DNA of 64,000 nucleotides, from positions 4,657,001-4,721,000 of the forward strand of contig NZ_CP141184.1 of the NCBI RefSeq assembly GCF_035609205.1. Direction: 5' to 3'. The stretch comes from Hymenobacter sp. GOD-10R (GTDB lineage Bacteria; Bacteroidota; Bacteroidia; Cytophagales; Hymenobacteraceae). A model generated the notes under the pieces. It saw nothing but the letters and a program-made list of their open reading frames with translations. It was not told the DNA's origin and searched no databases. Positions 9,857 to 19,212 of this stretch are shown piece after piece (the first letter of the stretch is position 1; every line of letters begins with the position of its first letter). Made by a program: the position numbers and the translations under genes.

Positions 9857-10137
9857 AAGCGGAGCAGCAAGTAAATGGTGGGCGGGTGCAGGCTGTGAAA
9901 TAAGGCATTTCGACTGATTTTAGCATGAACGCGCCGCGTCCACGGGCCCGGCGTCCGATTGCAATGATACTGGTCGGACGTTTGATCAAGGCGCTGCACA
10001 TAGCAAGACCCGTTGAAGCTGCGCTAACAAACCTTTGACTTGTGTGCTGGTTCTTTCTTCTGCTTACTGAGCTTGCGTATAACCGCTTCAGTGAGCATCG
10101 CCAACCCTCACTCCCAATACCTTTTAAACTGCATACC

Positions 10138-10995
10138 ATGTCAGAAGTGACCAGCTTTCCTACCACCTTCAACCTAGGTGGCGACCTGACCATTAATCGC
10201 CTAGGCTACGGCGCCATGCGCATCACCGGCGACGGCATCTGGGGTCCACCCAAAGACCACGACGAATCTATCCGGGTGCTGCAACGCGCCGTAGAGCTAG
10301 GCATCAACTTCATTGATACGGCCGACAGCTACGGCCCAAACGTATCGGAGGAGTTGATTGCCGAGGCCCTGCACCCCTATCGCGCCGGCCTCGTCATTGC
10401 CACCAAAGGCGGCTTGCTACGCACCGGCCCGAATCAATGGCCCATTAACTCTCACCCCGACCACTTGCAGGAAGCGCTGGAAGGCAGCCTCAAGCGCCTG
10501 AAGCTCGACCAAATCGACCTGTACCAACTGCACCGCGTCGACCCGAACGTGCCGTTCGAGCAGACTTTAGAGTTCCTGCAAAAGGTTCAGGAGCAAGGTT
10601 TGGTGAAGCACATTGGCCTCTCGGAGGTAGATGTCGATCAGATCAAGAAAGCCCAAGAGTATGTGAAAGTGGTATCGGTGCAGAACATGTACAGCGTCGA
10701 TAACCGTAAGTGGGAAGCCGAGCTTACCTACTGCGAGGAGCAGAACATGGCCTTTATTCCGTGGTATCCGCTGAGCGGCGGCAACCAGCAAGCCCTCGAC
10801 AAGCTAGGTCAGATTGCGCAGAAGCATGATGCCACGCCCCAGCAGGTAGCCCTGAGTTGGCTGCTGCACCGCTCGCCCAATATCCTGCTCATTCCGGGCA
10901 CCTCGAAAGTGAAGCACTTGGAAGAGAATGTGAAGGCGGGTTCCATCGAGCTTTCTCAGGAAGACTTGCAGGCATTGGAAAACCTGAACGGCTAA
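10138..10995 (+). CDS. Aldo/keto reductase
   Basis: 285 residues, a full-length AKR TIM barrel. The catalytic tetrad is visible: Asp and Tyr in FIDTADSYGPNVSEELIAEA, Lys in VIATKGG, His in YQLHRVD. The C-terminal NADPH-binding region reads ILLIPGTSKVKHLEENV. It reduces aldehydes or ketones with NADPH; the substrate is unknown. The start is the ATG at 10138, eight residues before the family begins to match. A strong bidirectional terminator separates it from the convergent MFS gene. Confidence 0.92.
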   Translation: MSEVTSFPTTFNLGGDLTINRLGYGAMRITGDGIWGPPKDHDESIRVLQRAVELGINFIDTADSYGPNVSEELIAEALHPYRAGLVIATKGGLLRTGPNQWPINSHPDHLQEALEGSLKRLKLDQIDLYQLHRVDPNVPFEQTLEFLQKVQEQGLVKHIGLSEVDVDQIKKAQEYVKVVSVQNMYSVDNRKWEAELTYCEEQNMAFIPWYPLSGGNQQALDKLGQIAQKHDATPQQVALSWLLHRSPNILLIPGTSKVKHLEENVKAGSIELSQEDLQALENLNG

Positions 10996-11019
10996 GAGCT
11001 AGGTTTTCTTCACCTCAAC

Positions 11020-11049
11020 AAAAAGGCCGCTCTTAGGAGCGGCCTTTTT
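11020..11049. terminator. Bidirectional terminator between AKR and MFS genes
   Basis: A perfect stem, AAAAAGGCCGCTC with its complement, and a TTAG loop are flanked by A and T runs, so it can terminate the plus-strand reductase and the convergent minus-strand transporter. Confidence 0.88.
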
Positions 11050-11094
11050 GTTTTCTCGGTTGGGCCTAGTGCTTCTGAGCCGGGCCGAATGGGG

Positions 11095-12321
11095 CTAGTG
11101 CACCATTACGCCAGCTTCTTCACTAACTGCTACCGGCTCACCGATAAGACGGCGACCGACAAGTTGAATAAGTAGTGCCAGCAAAGCCGAAGCCGCCATG
11201 ATAGTGACCATCGGCACAGCCGTGTGCGTGTTGAAAAAGCTCACACCGAACGAAGCTAGGGCACCCACGGCCATTTGCGTAGCGCCCATCAGCGCCGCCG
11301 CACTCCCGGCATTCTTGGAGAAAGGCGCAATGGAAAGGGCGGCCGCATTGGGGTTAGAGAAACCTAGGCAGCACAGGAAAAGGAAGAGCATCACGATGGT
11401 ACCTACCACGCCAAACCAGCCTTGCGTGGCGCCTAGCAGAAACACCAAGCCAATAACCGACTGGCAGAGCATGGCCGCCAGCACGATTTGCTCGCTACGA
11501 TAATAGCGCAACAGCCAGCTATTTACCTGGCTAGAGCCAATGAAACCCACCGACAGCAAGGCAAAAATCCAGCCGTACACCTGGCTGCTCACGTGGAAAA
11601 TATCCATGAACACCAACGGCGAACCCGACACGTAAGCCAGCAAGCCGCCAAACGTCATGGCGCCGGTGAGGGCGTAGGTGAAAAACTGGGGGTTGCGCAG
11701 CACCGACCAGAACGCCGTCAGGATGGGGCGTGGGTGCAGTGAGTAGGTCGGGTCGGGGGCGTAGCTTTCCGGCAGCCAGAAAACGCTAGCGACCAACATC
11801 AGCGCGCCCATCGCAAACAAGATGAGAAACACGGATTGCCAGCCAAAGGAAGCCACCATGTAGCCGCCAATAGTGGGCGCCAGCATCGGCGAAGCGCTGA
11901 TTACCAGCATCAACAAGGCAAACACTTTGGGGCTATCCTGCACCGGAAATAGGTCGCGCACCATCGCTACGGCCGCCACGGAGGCGGCGCAGCTGCCCAC
12001 CGCTTGCAACAAGCGCAACCAAATCAGCGCGTCGATGCTGTGGGCCTCGTAGCAGCCAATGGATGCCAGCACGTACACGACCAGGCCAACATACAAGGGT
12101 TTTTTACGCCCAAAGCGGTCTAGCAACGGCCCATACAGCAGCTGCCCAGCCGATACGCCCACGAAAAAGCTAGACAAGGAAAGCGCCACTTGTGCAACAG
12201 TGGTATGTAGATCTTGGGCAATGGCCGGAAAGCCCGGCAGGTACATATCAATGGAAAACGGTCCGAGTGCGGAGAGCGAACCAAGAATGAGGATCAGGAA
12301 AACGTAGCGTTGTTTGGTCAT
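11095..12321 (-). CDS. Bcr/CflA family multidrug efflux MFS transporter
   Basis: 408 residues with 12 predicted membrane helices. The N-terminus LGSLSALGPFSIDMYLPGFP is the signature of the Bcr/CflA branch of the DHA1 drug:H+ antiporters, followed by LLYGPLLDRFGRKKPLYVGL, the MFS loop 2-3 motif. It probably exports drugs or other small molecules across the inner membrane. It is convergent with the aldo/keto reductase and has its own promoter in the 470-bp gap upstream, which it shares with the divergent ScyD-like gene. Confidence 0.92.
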   Translation of the reverse strand: MTKQRYVFLILILGSLSALGPFSIDMYLPGFPAIAQDLHTTVAQVALSLSSFFVGVSAGQLLYGPLLDRFGRKKPLYVGLVVYVLASIGCYEAHSIDALIWLRLLQAVGSCAASVAAVAMVRDLFPVQDSPKVFALLMLVISASPMLAPTIGGYMVASFGWQSVFLILFAMGALMLVASVFWLPESYAPDPTYSLHPRPILTAFWSVLRNPQFFTYALTGAMTFGGLLAYVSGSPLVFMDIFHVSSQVYGWIFALLSVGFIGSSQVNSWLLRYYRSEQIVLAAMLCQSVIGLVFLLGATQGWFGVVGTIVMLFLFLCCLGFSNPNAAALSIAPFSKNAGSAAALMGATQMAVGALASFGVSFFNTHTAVPMVTIMAASALLALLIQLVGRRLIGEPVAVSEEAGVMVH

Positions 12322-12791
12322 AGCAGCATCAGGCGCTGTTGCGTGCAGAAGGCACCTAGCTCATCGTATAGCAAAAACAGCAGGAGTAATCGGGAGAGGT
12401 AAGCTGTATAAGCCCAAAATCAATAGAAAGTTCATTCGCTGACTCAATTGGCGAACAGCATTCTTGCTCTATACGACAGCAACAGGCTGGTGGATAACAT
12501 CGCCGCACCTAGGAAGCTAGCCTTGCTTACCGCAAAGCGCTACAGGAACGTCCCAGAGGCATAGCAGCGCTCCTGTGGCGCTTTGCTTGCTGCAGGCAAG
12601 AGCTGTATTAACTGGACTGTTGCGGTTCTACTTTATACTGGTAACACAAACTACTCGAATGATTATAGTACAATGATGCCGTATTAAATCATAATTAATT
12701 TTTCATCGCATAAACACTTGAATTTCAGAATTTAATATACATTTATTTTTTACTTCCACTCACCTATTAACCATCCTAAAACCTTCCTAGC
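12322..12791. other. Intergenic region with an inverted repeat and AT-rich promoter
   Basis: This 470-bp divergent gap has no credible gene. It contains an inverted repeat with arms at 12532-12547 (GCAAAGCGCTACAGGA) and 12571-12586, 16 bp with one G.U pair and a 23-nt loop. From about 12640 to 12790 it is strongly AT-rich, which should be the promoter of the plus-strand gene. Confidence 0.5.
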
Positions 12792-13787
12792 ATGCAGTTA
12801 AAATCCTATTCATCCCTGGCCCTATTAGCCTTGTTTACCGCCGCCGGCTGCGACGACATTGAGCCCATCATTACGGCCGAACCAACTCACTTTATCCCCG
12901 AGGTAGTAGCCTCCGGCTTGACGCTCCCCTTGGGCATGAGCTTCGACGGGCTAGGGCGAGCCTGGGTGACGGAGAGCGGCACAGGCAAAAATGACGCGCG
13001 CGTTTCGCTGATCACCAAGGATGGCAAGGTATATCCGGTCATTACGGGGCTAGCTTCTGCTGTATCCAACGAATCCATCGAGGGTATTGGACACGTGCTG
13101 TACCAGGAAGGAATTTTGTATATACTAGAAGGTGCTACCGGCACACTGTACACTGCGAATGTGGCGGGCTTCAAGCCCGGCGATGCGCCAGTTGACGCCA
13201 AAACACTACCCAAGGAAGACATCGGCACTTTTGTGAAGGCGCAGATGCTAACCAACCCCATCAACACCAACGTTTACAATCTCACCTTAGGCCCCAATGG
13301 CGACCTCTACATCGTCGATTCGGGAGCCAACGCGGTTATTAAACGTAACAGCCAGACCAAGGCACTCAGCGTATTCGCCCGGATTCCGAGCGTGGCGCCA
13401 AACACCGATGCGGTGCCGACGGGCATCACCTTCGATGGGCAGAAGTTTCTGGTCAGTGGCCTGAGTGGCTTCCCATTCACGGCGGGCGCTACGAAGATTC
13501 ACCGCGTCGACCTAGCCGGTAACGTCTCTGATTATCAGACGGGCTTCACCACACTCACCGATATCACGCTGTCGGCCAACAACAAACCCATTGTTGTTCA
13601 GTACGCCCGGTTTTCACTCGCGCCGCCCATTCCTGGTTTCCAAGCCCGCACGGGCCTTATCACCAATGGCGATAAAACAGTCCTGCTCGACGGCCTTGAC
13701 CGCCCTACGGATATCGAACGAGTCAACGACCGGCTGTACTACGTGCTCAACACTGGCGACGGCACCCTCATGAAACTCACGTTTTAG
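12792..13787 (+). CDS. ScyD/ScyE-like lipoprotein, predicted beta-propeller
   Basis: 331 residues. The N-terminus MQLKSYSSLALLALFTAAGC is a lipoprotein signal. The mature part has repeated propeller-blade patterns (VVASGLTLPLGMSFDGLGRAW, YNLTLGPNGDLYIVDSGANAV, VPTGITFDGQKFLVS, LDGLDRPTDIERVNDRLYYV), as in the ScyD/ScyE and NHL/SMP-30-like families. ScyD and ScyE are known from cyanobacterial scytonemin clusters, but here there is no such cluster, so no pathway is assigned. It stands alone and ends before a clear terminator. Confidence 0.8.
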   Translation: MQLKSYSSLALLALFTAAGCDDIEPIITAEPTHFIPEVVASGLTLPLGMSFDGLGRAWVTESGTGKNDARVSLITKDGKVYPVITGLASAVSNESIEGIGHVLYQEGILYILEGATGTLYTANVAGFKPGDAPVDAKTLPKEDIGTFVKAQMLTNPINTNVYNLTLGPNGDLYIVDSGANAVIKRNSQTKALSVFARIPSVAPNTDAVPTGITFDGQKFLVSGLSGFPFTAGATKIHRVDLAGNVSDYQTGFTTLTDITLSANNKPIVVQYARFSLAPPIPGFQARTGLITNGDKTVLLDGLDRPTDIERVNDRLYYVLNTGDGTLMKLTF

Positions 13788-13870
13788 CGTGAGCTACTCG
13801 GGCAGCGCGACAGCCTAGCTAGGTAGAAGACGCGTTTGTGAACTACGCGCCGCAGCTTTCCCCGATAACC

Positions 13871-13909
13871 AAACCCCGCAGTACATTCGATTGAATGCCT
13901 GCGGGGTTT
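13871..13909. terminator. Terminator between the ScyD-like and DUF1259 genes
   Basis: AAACCCCGCAG and CTGCGGGGTTT are perfect complements with a 17-nt loop, followed by a T-rich stretch. It sits between convergent genes and can act in both directions. Confidence 0.85.
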
Positions 13910-13947
13910 GTTATTTTTAAACGCGGGGTACTTACTGGTGCGCTCAA

Positions 13948-14991
13948 CTAATGCGCTTGATGATGCATTGGCATTGCTTTCGGTGTGCTCTTGCCTAATT
14001 GGTCGAGGGCGGCGCGAAAACCGGCAGCTAGCACTGGCGCTGGCCCGCGCCCGTAGTAGTGCAGAAACACCATGCGGGGCTGATCGAAGAGCATGTGATT
14101 GTGCACAGCTACCACCTCCAAGTTATTCGCCCGTAAGGCTTTAATAACCGGATTAACTTCGTTTTCCAGCATAGCAATGTCGCCGGCAATGTGCGCGTCA
14201 GCTTGCTTGCCGGCAAAAGCCGCCCACGAGTTCAGGCCGATAGCGGCCGTCATGTCGGTGCCCATCATGGTCACGCGTAGGTCGTCGCGGCCGATGGTGT
14301 ACTTGTACGTTGGGCCATTCACTACGCCCTGGTACTTCACAATTTGGTCGAGCACGGCTAGGTCAAACAATTCCCGGCCAAGTTGCGAAGCTGAGCCCGG
14401 CGCCGGCGTGGCCGTGTTGCCCGACTGCGCCGCCGACGTGCCGCTAGCTTGCGGCTGATTGGCGGGCAGCAATTTCGAGTCTTTCAGCGTGGCCGCGAAC
14501 TTTTTGGCTAGCTCGGCGGGGCTGCCCATGCCGTGAATGTGCATGTAGAAGATGCGCGGCTCCTCGTAGAAAAAGTGGTTGTGGATGGCGCCCACTTCCA
14601 GGCCGTTGGCGTGCGCCGCCGAAATAAGCGGGTTCACTTCCTCTTGCAACAGCACCGTGTCGCTCATGAGCATGGCCGACTTGCCGTCGAGCGTGTGCTT
14701 GATGGCTACCCAGCCACCAAAACCAAAGGAAATCGGTACGGCTTCTCCTTTGATGGTCACTTTCAAATCGTTGCGCGGCAAGGGTGTGGTGTGCGTGGCC
14801 TGCGCCTCTACGTAGTTGCCCTTCTTACCCAATGCCTGCTCGATGGCGGCAATATCGGCGGTACTAAGGGCGGGTGTTTTGCCGGGAGCGGATGGGCCGG
14901 CCAACGACGTAACAGGGCCCAGCCACAATGGCGTAGAAGCTAAAGCACTCGTTTTGAGCCACTCGCGGCGGGAAAAAGGAGCAGATGACAT
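13948..14991 (-). CDS. DUF1259 (LppY/LpqO-type) exported protein in the chromate operon
   Basis: 347 residues with two tandem DUF1259 domains: residues about 50-180 (GFGGWVAIKHTLDGKSAMLM, EVGAIHNHFFYEEPRIFYMH) and about 210-345 (DLRVTMMGTDMTAAIGLNSW, LEVVAVHNHMLFDQPRMVFLH). Each carries a conserved HNH triplet. The N-terminus SRREWLKTSALASTPLW looks like a twin-arginine signal. I start at the ATG at 14991; upstream codons overlap chrA. It begins 23 bp after the chrA stop, so the two are one operon. DUF1259 proteins are known neighbours of chromate genes but their role is unknown; the histidines suggest metal binding (inference). Confidence 0.88.
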   Translation of the reverse strand: MSSAPFSRREWLKTSALASTPLWLGPVTSLAGPSAPGKTPALSTADIAAIEQALGKKGNYVEAQATHTTPLPRNDLKVTIKGEAVPISFGFGGWVAIKHTLDGKSAMLMSDTVLLQEEVNPLISAAHANGLEVGAIHNHFFYEEPRIFYMHIHGMGSPAELAKKFAATLKDSKLLPANQPQASGTSAAQSGNTATPAPGSASQLGRELFDLAVLDQIVKYQGVVNGPTYKYTIGRDDLRVTMMGTDMTAAIGLNSWAAFAGKQADAHIAGDIAMLENEVNPVIKALRANNLEVVAVHNHMLFDQPRMVFLHYYGRGPAPVLAAGFRAALDQLGKSTPKAMPMHHQAH

Positions 14992-15014
14992 AGGGTCGGA
15001 TAGGGTCAAAAAGC

Positions 15015-16355
15015 TTAACCTAGGTAGCCAGAAAGTAAGTAGTATAATAAGCCAACGCCGGCGCTGATACCAATCCAAAGTATCATATTTACCTTAAACC
15101 GGTACAGGGCCACAAGCGAAATGAGCAGCCATACCAAGCTAGGCCAGTGCAGGTCAGCTAAGTCAAAGCGCCCAGTGGGAAACAGTACCGCCCGACCTAG
15201 GTAAACCGCCAAGTTCAGTACGACGCCTACCACAGCTGCCGTGATGATGCTCAGTACCGCTTTTAAGTGCGCGTTGTGCTGGGTGCGCTCAATCAGCGGC
15301 GCCCCCACCAGGATGAACACAAAGCAGGGCAGGAAGGTGAAGTAGGTGGTCGTCAGCAGGCCGAGCGCACCTAGGCCGAGTGCACCGCCGAAGTGCGTGT
15401 AGCCACCCATAAAGCCCACAAAGGCCAGCACCATAATGAGTGGCCCCGGCGTGGTTTCGCCCAAAGCTAGGCCGTCGAGCATCTGCCCGTGCGTGAGCCA
15501 GTGCAGCTTCTCTACGCTCACCTGGGCCACGTAGGGCAGCACCGCGTACGCCCCGCCAAAGGTGACCAGCGCGGCCTGGGTGAAGAACGTGCTGAGCCGG
15601 CGCCAAAACGAAAAATCGGGTGCCAGCAGCCAGAACAACCCAAACGGCAGCGCCCACAATGCCACAGATACCCCCAGCTGTCGCACCAGGCGCGGCAGCG
15701 AAAAGCCCGTACCTGGCACCACCGATTGCGAAGTCAGGAAGTACCCTTCTTCGGCTTGTGCCGCTTTGGCCTGCGCTGCAGCCGAGCCAGCCGGCGCCGG
15801 AAACCACCGCTGCGCCACCAGCGCCACCACGGCCGCTCCTATGATTAAGAGCGGGAAAGGCACATTGAACCAAAAGATGCCCACGAAGCTAGCTACTGCC
15901 ACCACGTAGTGCAGCGGACTCAGCAACGATTTCTGCCCGATCTTCACCATAGCCAGCAGAATAATAGCCACGACCGCCGGTTTCAGCCCGCCAAATACGC
16001 CCTGCAAGGCCGGCAGCGTACCGATGGTGACATACAGCAGGCTCAGTCCCAGTAAGATGAGCACCGAAGGCAACACAAACAGAATACCGGCCGCCAAGCC
16101 GCCCCGCGTGCCGTGCAGAAGCCACCCGATGTAGGTGGCAAGCTGCTGGGCTTCAGGACCGGGCAGCAGCATGCAATAGTTGAGCGCGTGTAGAAACTTA
16201 GCGTCCGAAATCCAGCGCTTTTGTTCCACCAGCACGGTGTGCATAATGGCAATCTGACCGGCTGGCCCACCAAAGCTGATGAACCCTAGCTTGACCCAGA
16301 AGCGCAAAGCCTCAGCGAAGGTGGGTTTAGAAACAGGAGTAAGCACTTGGTTCAT
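15015..16355 (-). CDS. chrA: Chromate efflux transporter ChrA
   Basis: About 446 residues, the usual length of two-domain ChrA. Both CHR halves are present: N-terminal WVKLGFISFGGPAGQIAIMH with NYCMLLPGPEAQQLATYIGW, and C-terminal FFTQAALVTFGGAYAVLPYV with LALGETTPGPLIMVLAFVGF. It pumps chromate out of the cytoplasm across the inner membrane. The start at 16355 (MNQVLTPVS) is chosen over an in-frame codon five residues upstream. It lies between the ChrB-AraC regulator (105 bp upstream) and the DUF1259 gene, all in the same direction. Confidence 0.95.
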   Translation of the reverse strand: MNQVLTPVSKPTFAEALRFWVKLGFISFGGPAGQIAIMHTVLVEQKRWISDAKFLHALNYCMLLPGPEAQQLATYIGWLLHGTRGGLAAGILFVLPSVLILLGLSLLYVTIGTLPALQGVFGGLKPAVVAIILLAMVKIGQKSLLSPLHYVVAVASFVGIFWFNVPFPLLIIGAAVVALVAQRWFPAPAGSAAAQAKAAQAEEGYFLTSQSVVPGTGFSLPRLVRQLGVSVALWALPFGLFWLLAPDFSFWRRLSTFFTQAALVTFGGAYAVLPYVAQVSVEKLHWLTHGQMLDGLALGETTPGPLIMVLAFVGFMGGYTHFGGALGLGALGLLTTTYFTFLPCFVFILVGAPLIERTQHNAHLKAVLSIITAAVVGVVLNLAVYLGRAVLFPTGRFDLADLHWPSLVWLLISLVALYRFKVNMILWIGISAGVGLLYYLLSGYLG

Positions 16356-16460
16356 AGAGCGTAATAGCAAGACAGATGGGTGCCGCTACCTCTTGCTGCT
16401 ACAATGCTACGGCGAACCTTCCCCGGAAGTATAGAACAGATTTTGCGGCTGGTATAATCT

Positions 16461-17306
16461 TTACTTTCGCAGCTGCTTTTTACGATAACTGGCGGGGCTT
16501 TGCCCGGTGTGCTGCTTAAAGATGCGAGTGAAATGACTCTGGTCGGAGAAGCCAGTGAGGTAGGCTATTTCAGCCAGCGAATACGTGGTAGTATCCAGCA
16601 GTTGCAGCGCCTTTTCGATGCGCAGCTTGCGGATGTATTCGCCAAACGATAGGTCGTCGAAGTAGCGCGCAAACTCCCGCGATAAGTAGCTAGGGTTCAC
16701 CTGCAGCGTGTCGGCTACTTCCGTAAGGCGCAAACTCAGGTTGGTGTCGAGGTGGTCCTGAATCAGCTCGCGCAGCTGTACGGCCCAGGCAGGTGGGGGC
16801 GCGCTGCGGTTTTGGGTGCGCTGCAGGTAGGTCTCGTACACTTGCACCAGGAGTTGCTCCTCCGGCTGCTGGGTGTGCGGCTGGCCTTGCAGGTGTTTGG
16901 CCCAACTATACAGCGCATCATACAGCACAAGGCCTTGCTGGAGTAGCTGCTGATCGTCGCGGATGTTGTAGGCTAGGCCGGCGGAAATGGCCCACAGCCC
17001 GGCCGCTTGCTGGGCCAGGGCGTGGTTGTCGGTGTCGGCGCCGCGGATGATGGGCGCCATGGCGTGCAAGGCCGGGTCGCGCAGGGCATATTTTTTCAGC
17101 AAGTAATCGAACGTGCACTCGCGGCCGTAGTGCGAAAGCTCGACGTTGGGCACATCAAAGGGAATAGCCCCCGTTTGCTCGGCGGTCAGGAGAACGGTGT
17201 CGGCGGGCACGTACAGGATTTCCGCTTGCGGATCGATGAAACGAAGGATCAGCCAGGGACAAGCTAGGCGGTCAATCTTGGGATGCTCGCGGGTGACCCA
17301 TTGCAT
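16461..17306 (-). CDS. ChrB-domain/AraC-type HTH fusion regulator
   Basis: 281 residues. Residues 1 to about 135 match the chromate-resistance ChrB C-terminal domain (REHPKIDRLACPWLILRFID, CTFDYLLKKYAL, IRGADTDNHAL). Residues about 185-281 are a complete AraC-type double HTH (SLRLTEVADTLQVNPSYLSR, SLAEIAYLTGFSDQSHFTRI, QHTGQSPASYRKK). ChrB is normally a chromate-sensing regulator with a different DNA-binding part; here the sensory domain is joined to an AraC reader. Heading the chrA operon, it probably senses chromate and controls the operon. The mechanism is inference. Confidence 0.88.
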   Translation of the reverse strand: MQWVTREHPKIDRLACPWLILRFIDPQAEILYVPADTVLLTAEQTGAIPFDVPNVELSHYGRECTFDYLLKKYALRDPALHAMAPIIRGADTDNHALAQQAAGLWAISAGLAYNIRDDQQLLQQGLVLYDALYSWAKHLQGQPHTQQPEEQLLVQVYETYLQRTQNRSAPPPAWAVQLRELIQDHLDTNLSLRLTEVADTLQVNPSYLSREFARYFDDLSFGEYIRKLRIEKALQLLDTTTYSLAEIAYLTGFSDQSHFTRIFKQHTGQSPASYRKKQLRK

Positions 17307-17441
17307 AACGGAAGAGGTAGTATATGAGTGGAGGCGCGGCCAGCGTTAATCCGCCGCGTCTTGCAAAGTAAGTATAGCTACGGAGTCGTGTTTTTTCGTA
17401 AAAGCCTAGCTTAGATCAACAAACACACCTTGAAAAACATC

Positions 17442-19028
17442 ATGCGCGAAGGTGGAACGGTGCTAGATTCTATCAACACCTGCTTTACGGCAGAGCTTCT
17501 TCAGCAAATAAGTACTGCGCTGAACCAGAGCCCTCCCGTTGTTAGGCAGGGGCTTGATCGGCTTGTGCCCTTGGTGGTTAATAGCTTGCAAAACTGGGTA
17601 GCGCGGCCCAGCGGCGGCGAAGCCCTCTGGAACCTTACCCAGCACGCTCACCAAGCTAGGTCACTTGCCCAACTGGCCACGCCTACTGCTTTTGGGGGGC
17701 GGGGCGTGCGCCTTATGCAAGAGCTGCTTGGCAGCACGTACGCCAGCATCACTACACCCCTGCGCACAGCGACCAACCTGCCCGAAGAAGCTTTCAACTG
17801 GGTTCTGGAAGTAGCCGTGGCAGCGGTGCTAGGTACCCTCGGCCAGTACGCCGCCGATCATCAGCTCGACTCCACTCGCCTCGGTCGTTGGCTACGCCAG
17901 CAGCAAAGCGTAGCGGCGGCCCAGCCCTTGCAGCCCACCGAAACGTTCGTTCCGCCCTCCACCGCCCCACGCCCTACCCCAGCGCCCGAACCGCCACTGC
18001 ATCGCTACACGGTTGCGGGGGCTGGTACGTGGGAGAAAGTGGGCGGCGGCATCACCTTTACTCCCACCAGGGCTAGGTCGTGGTTTACCAAGCAGCGACG
18101 CTGGCAGCTAGCCGTGGCAGCGGTGCTGGTTCTGGGGGTGGGCTACCTAGCGAGCTTGTTCTTCACCGATTCGGAGTTTACGCCGGCCGCGGCCGTTACG
18201 GCGCCAGTCACCGACGCAACGGCGGCACCCGCAGCAACCAGCGCCGTGGCCGCCAGCTACAACGAAGCCGAGGCCAACAGCGCCGCGCCGCTCACGACGA
18301 GCCTGCCCGCCGGCCACTACGACCCCGTCACTGACACGTATATCTACACCATCGGGCAGCCGTTGGTGCTCACCCTACCCGACGGCAGCAAGCAGCGCGT
18401 AGGTTCCAACTCCACCGAATACCGCCTCTATCACCTGCTCACTGACCCCGCCCAACGCCTCGAAACCCAGAATACGCCTTCCGCCTGGATCAACGTGGAC
18501 CGGGTGTACTTCACCGCGGGCCAGGCTTCGCTCACGGCCGAGTCGCAGCAACAGTTACAAAACCTAGCGAGCATCTTGAAGGCTTTTCCGCAGGCCCGCA
18601 TCAAGCTAGGTGGCTACACCGACAGCACCGGCGACGTAGAAAAGAATCTGCTGCTGAGCCAGAGCCGCGCTTCCGCCGCGATGCAAGCACTGATAAAGCT
18701 AGGGGTCGATGCCAACCGCCTGCAAGCGGAAGGCTATGGCGCCCAAGATTTTGTGGCTTCCAACGTGGGGCCAGTAGGCCGGGCCCTAAATAGGCGACTG
18801 AGCTTATGCGTGCTCAACCCAGCTACGGCTGCTACGCCCGGCCCTGCGTTAGCCGCTATACCGGCTGCCCTGCCTGCCACCACAGCGGCAGCAGCTTCCG
18901 CATCGGCACACCATGCGAAGCCGGCAACTAAAAGACGCCGGGTTGTCCGACACCGGTCCAAAACCGGCAAGTGGTTTCGGGGTCTGATCAAGAAGATTCG
19001 CGGTAAGCGCACGCAGCAGCACCGCTAA
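17442..19028 (+). CDS. DUF937-OmpA fusion membrane protein
   Basis: 528 residues from the ATG at 17442; an in-frame TTG lies four codons upstream. Residues about 1-150 look like a DUF937-type helical domain (LLQQISTALNQSPPVVRQGL, AVAAVLGTLGQYAADH). One membrane segment follows (QLAVAAVLVLGVGYLASLFF, about 223-245), then an Ala/Thr/Pro-rich linker. The OmpA C-terminal peptidoglycan-binding domain is at about 350-465 (VYFTAGQASLTAESQQQLQN, GGYTDSTGD, NRRLSLCVL). The tail is Ala-rich and then very basic. Topology suggests an inner-membrane anchor with a periplasmic OmpA domain. Confidence 0.85.
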   Translation: MREGGTVLDSINTCFTAELLQQISTALNQSPPVVRQGLDRLVPLVVNSLQNWVARPSGGEALWNLTQHAHQARSLAQLATPTAFGGRGVRLMQELLGSTYASITTPLRTATNLPEEAFNWVLEVAVAAVLGTLGQYAADHQLDSTRLGRWLRQQQSVAAAQPLQPTETFVPPSTAPRPTPAPEPPLHRYTVAGAGTWEKVGGGITFTPTRARSWFTKQRRWQLAVAAVLVLGVGYLASLFFTDSEFTPAAAVTAPVTDATAAPAATSAVAASYNEAEANSAAPLTTSLPAGHYDPVTDTYIYTIGQPLVLTLPDGSKQRVGSNSTEYRLYHLLTDPAQRLETQNTPSAWINVDRVYFTAGQASLTAESQQQLQNLASILKAFPQARIKLGGYTDSTGDVEKNLLLSQSRASAAMQALIKLGVDANRLQAEGYGAQDFVASNVGPVGRALNRRLSLCVLNPATAATPGPALAAIPAALPATTAAAASASAHHAKPATKRRRVVRHRSKTGKWFRGLIKKIRGKRTQQHR

Positions 19029-19040
19029 ACGCCATTTACT

Positions 19041-19057
19041 TTTAAGGAAATCTTAAG
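19041..19057 (+). promoter_or_regulatory. Tandem TTTAAG-N5-CTTAAG box (OmpR/PhoB-type site)
   Basis: Two hexamers in direct repeat with an 11-bp period lie 13 bp after the OmpA-protein stop. The architecture is identical to the two boxes at 21582-21637. It may be a binding site of the nearby response regulator. What it would control here is unclear: about 150 bp of non-coding DNA ends at the terminator at 19213, so a small RNA is possible but not shown. Confidence 0.45.
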
Positions 19058-19212
19058 AAAACTTGTTGGCCAAGAGGACTCGGTGTTCCGTATCAGGACC
19101 GCTGCTTTCGCGTCAGCCTAGCTTTAGCTTCTGGCAATGCTAGTGCGCAACACTGTTGCCGGCGCCGTGAGCTAACGACTACACCGACCTGCTTCCCTAA
19201 TCTCTCTCCCGC

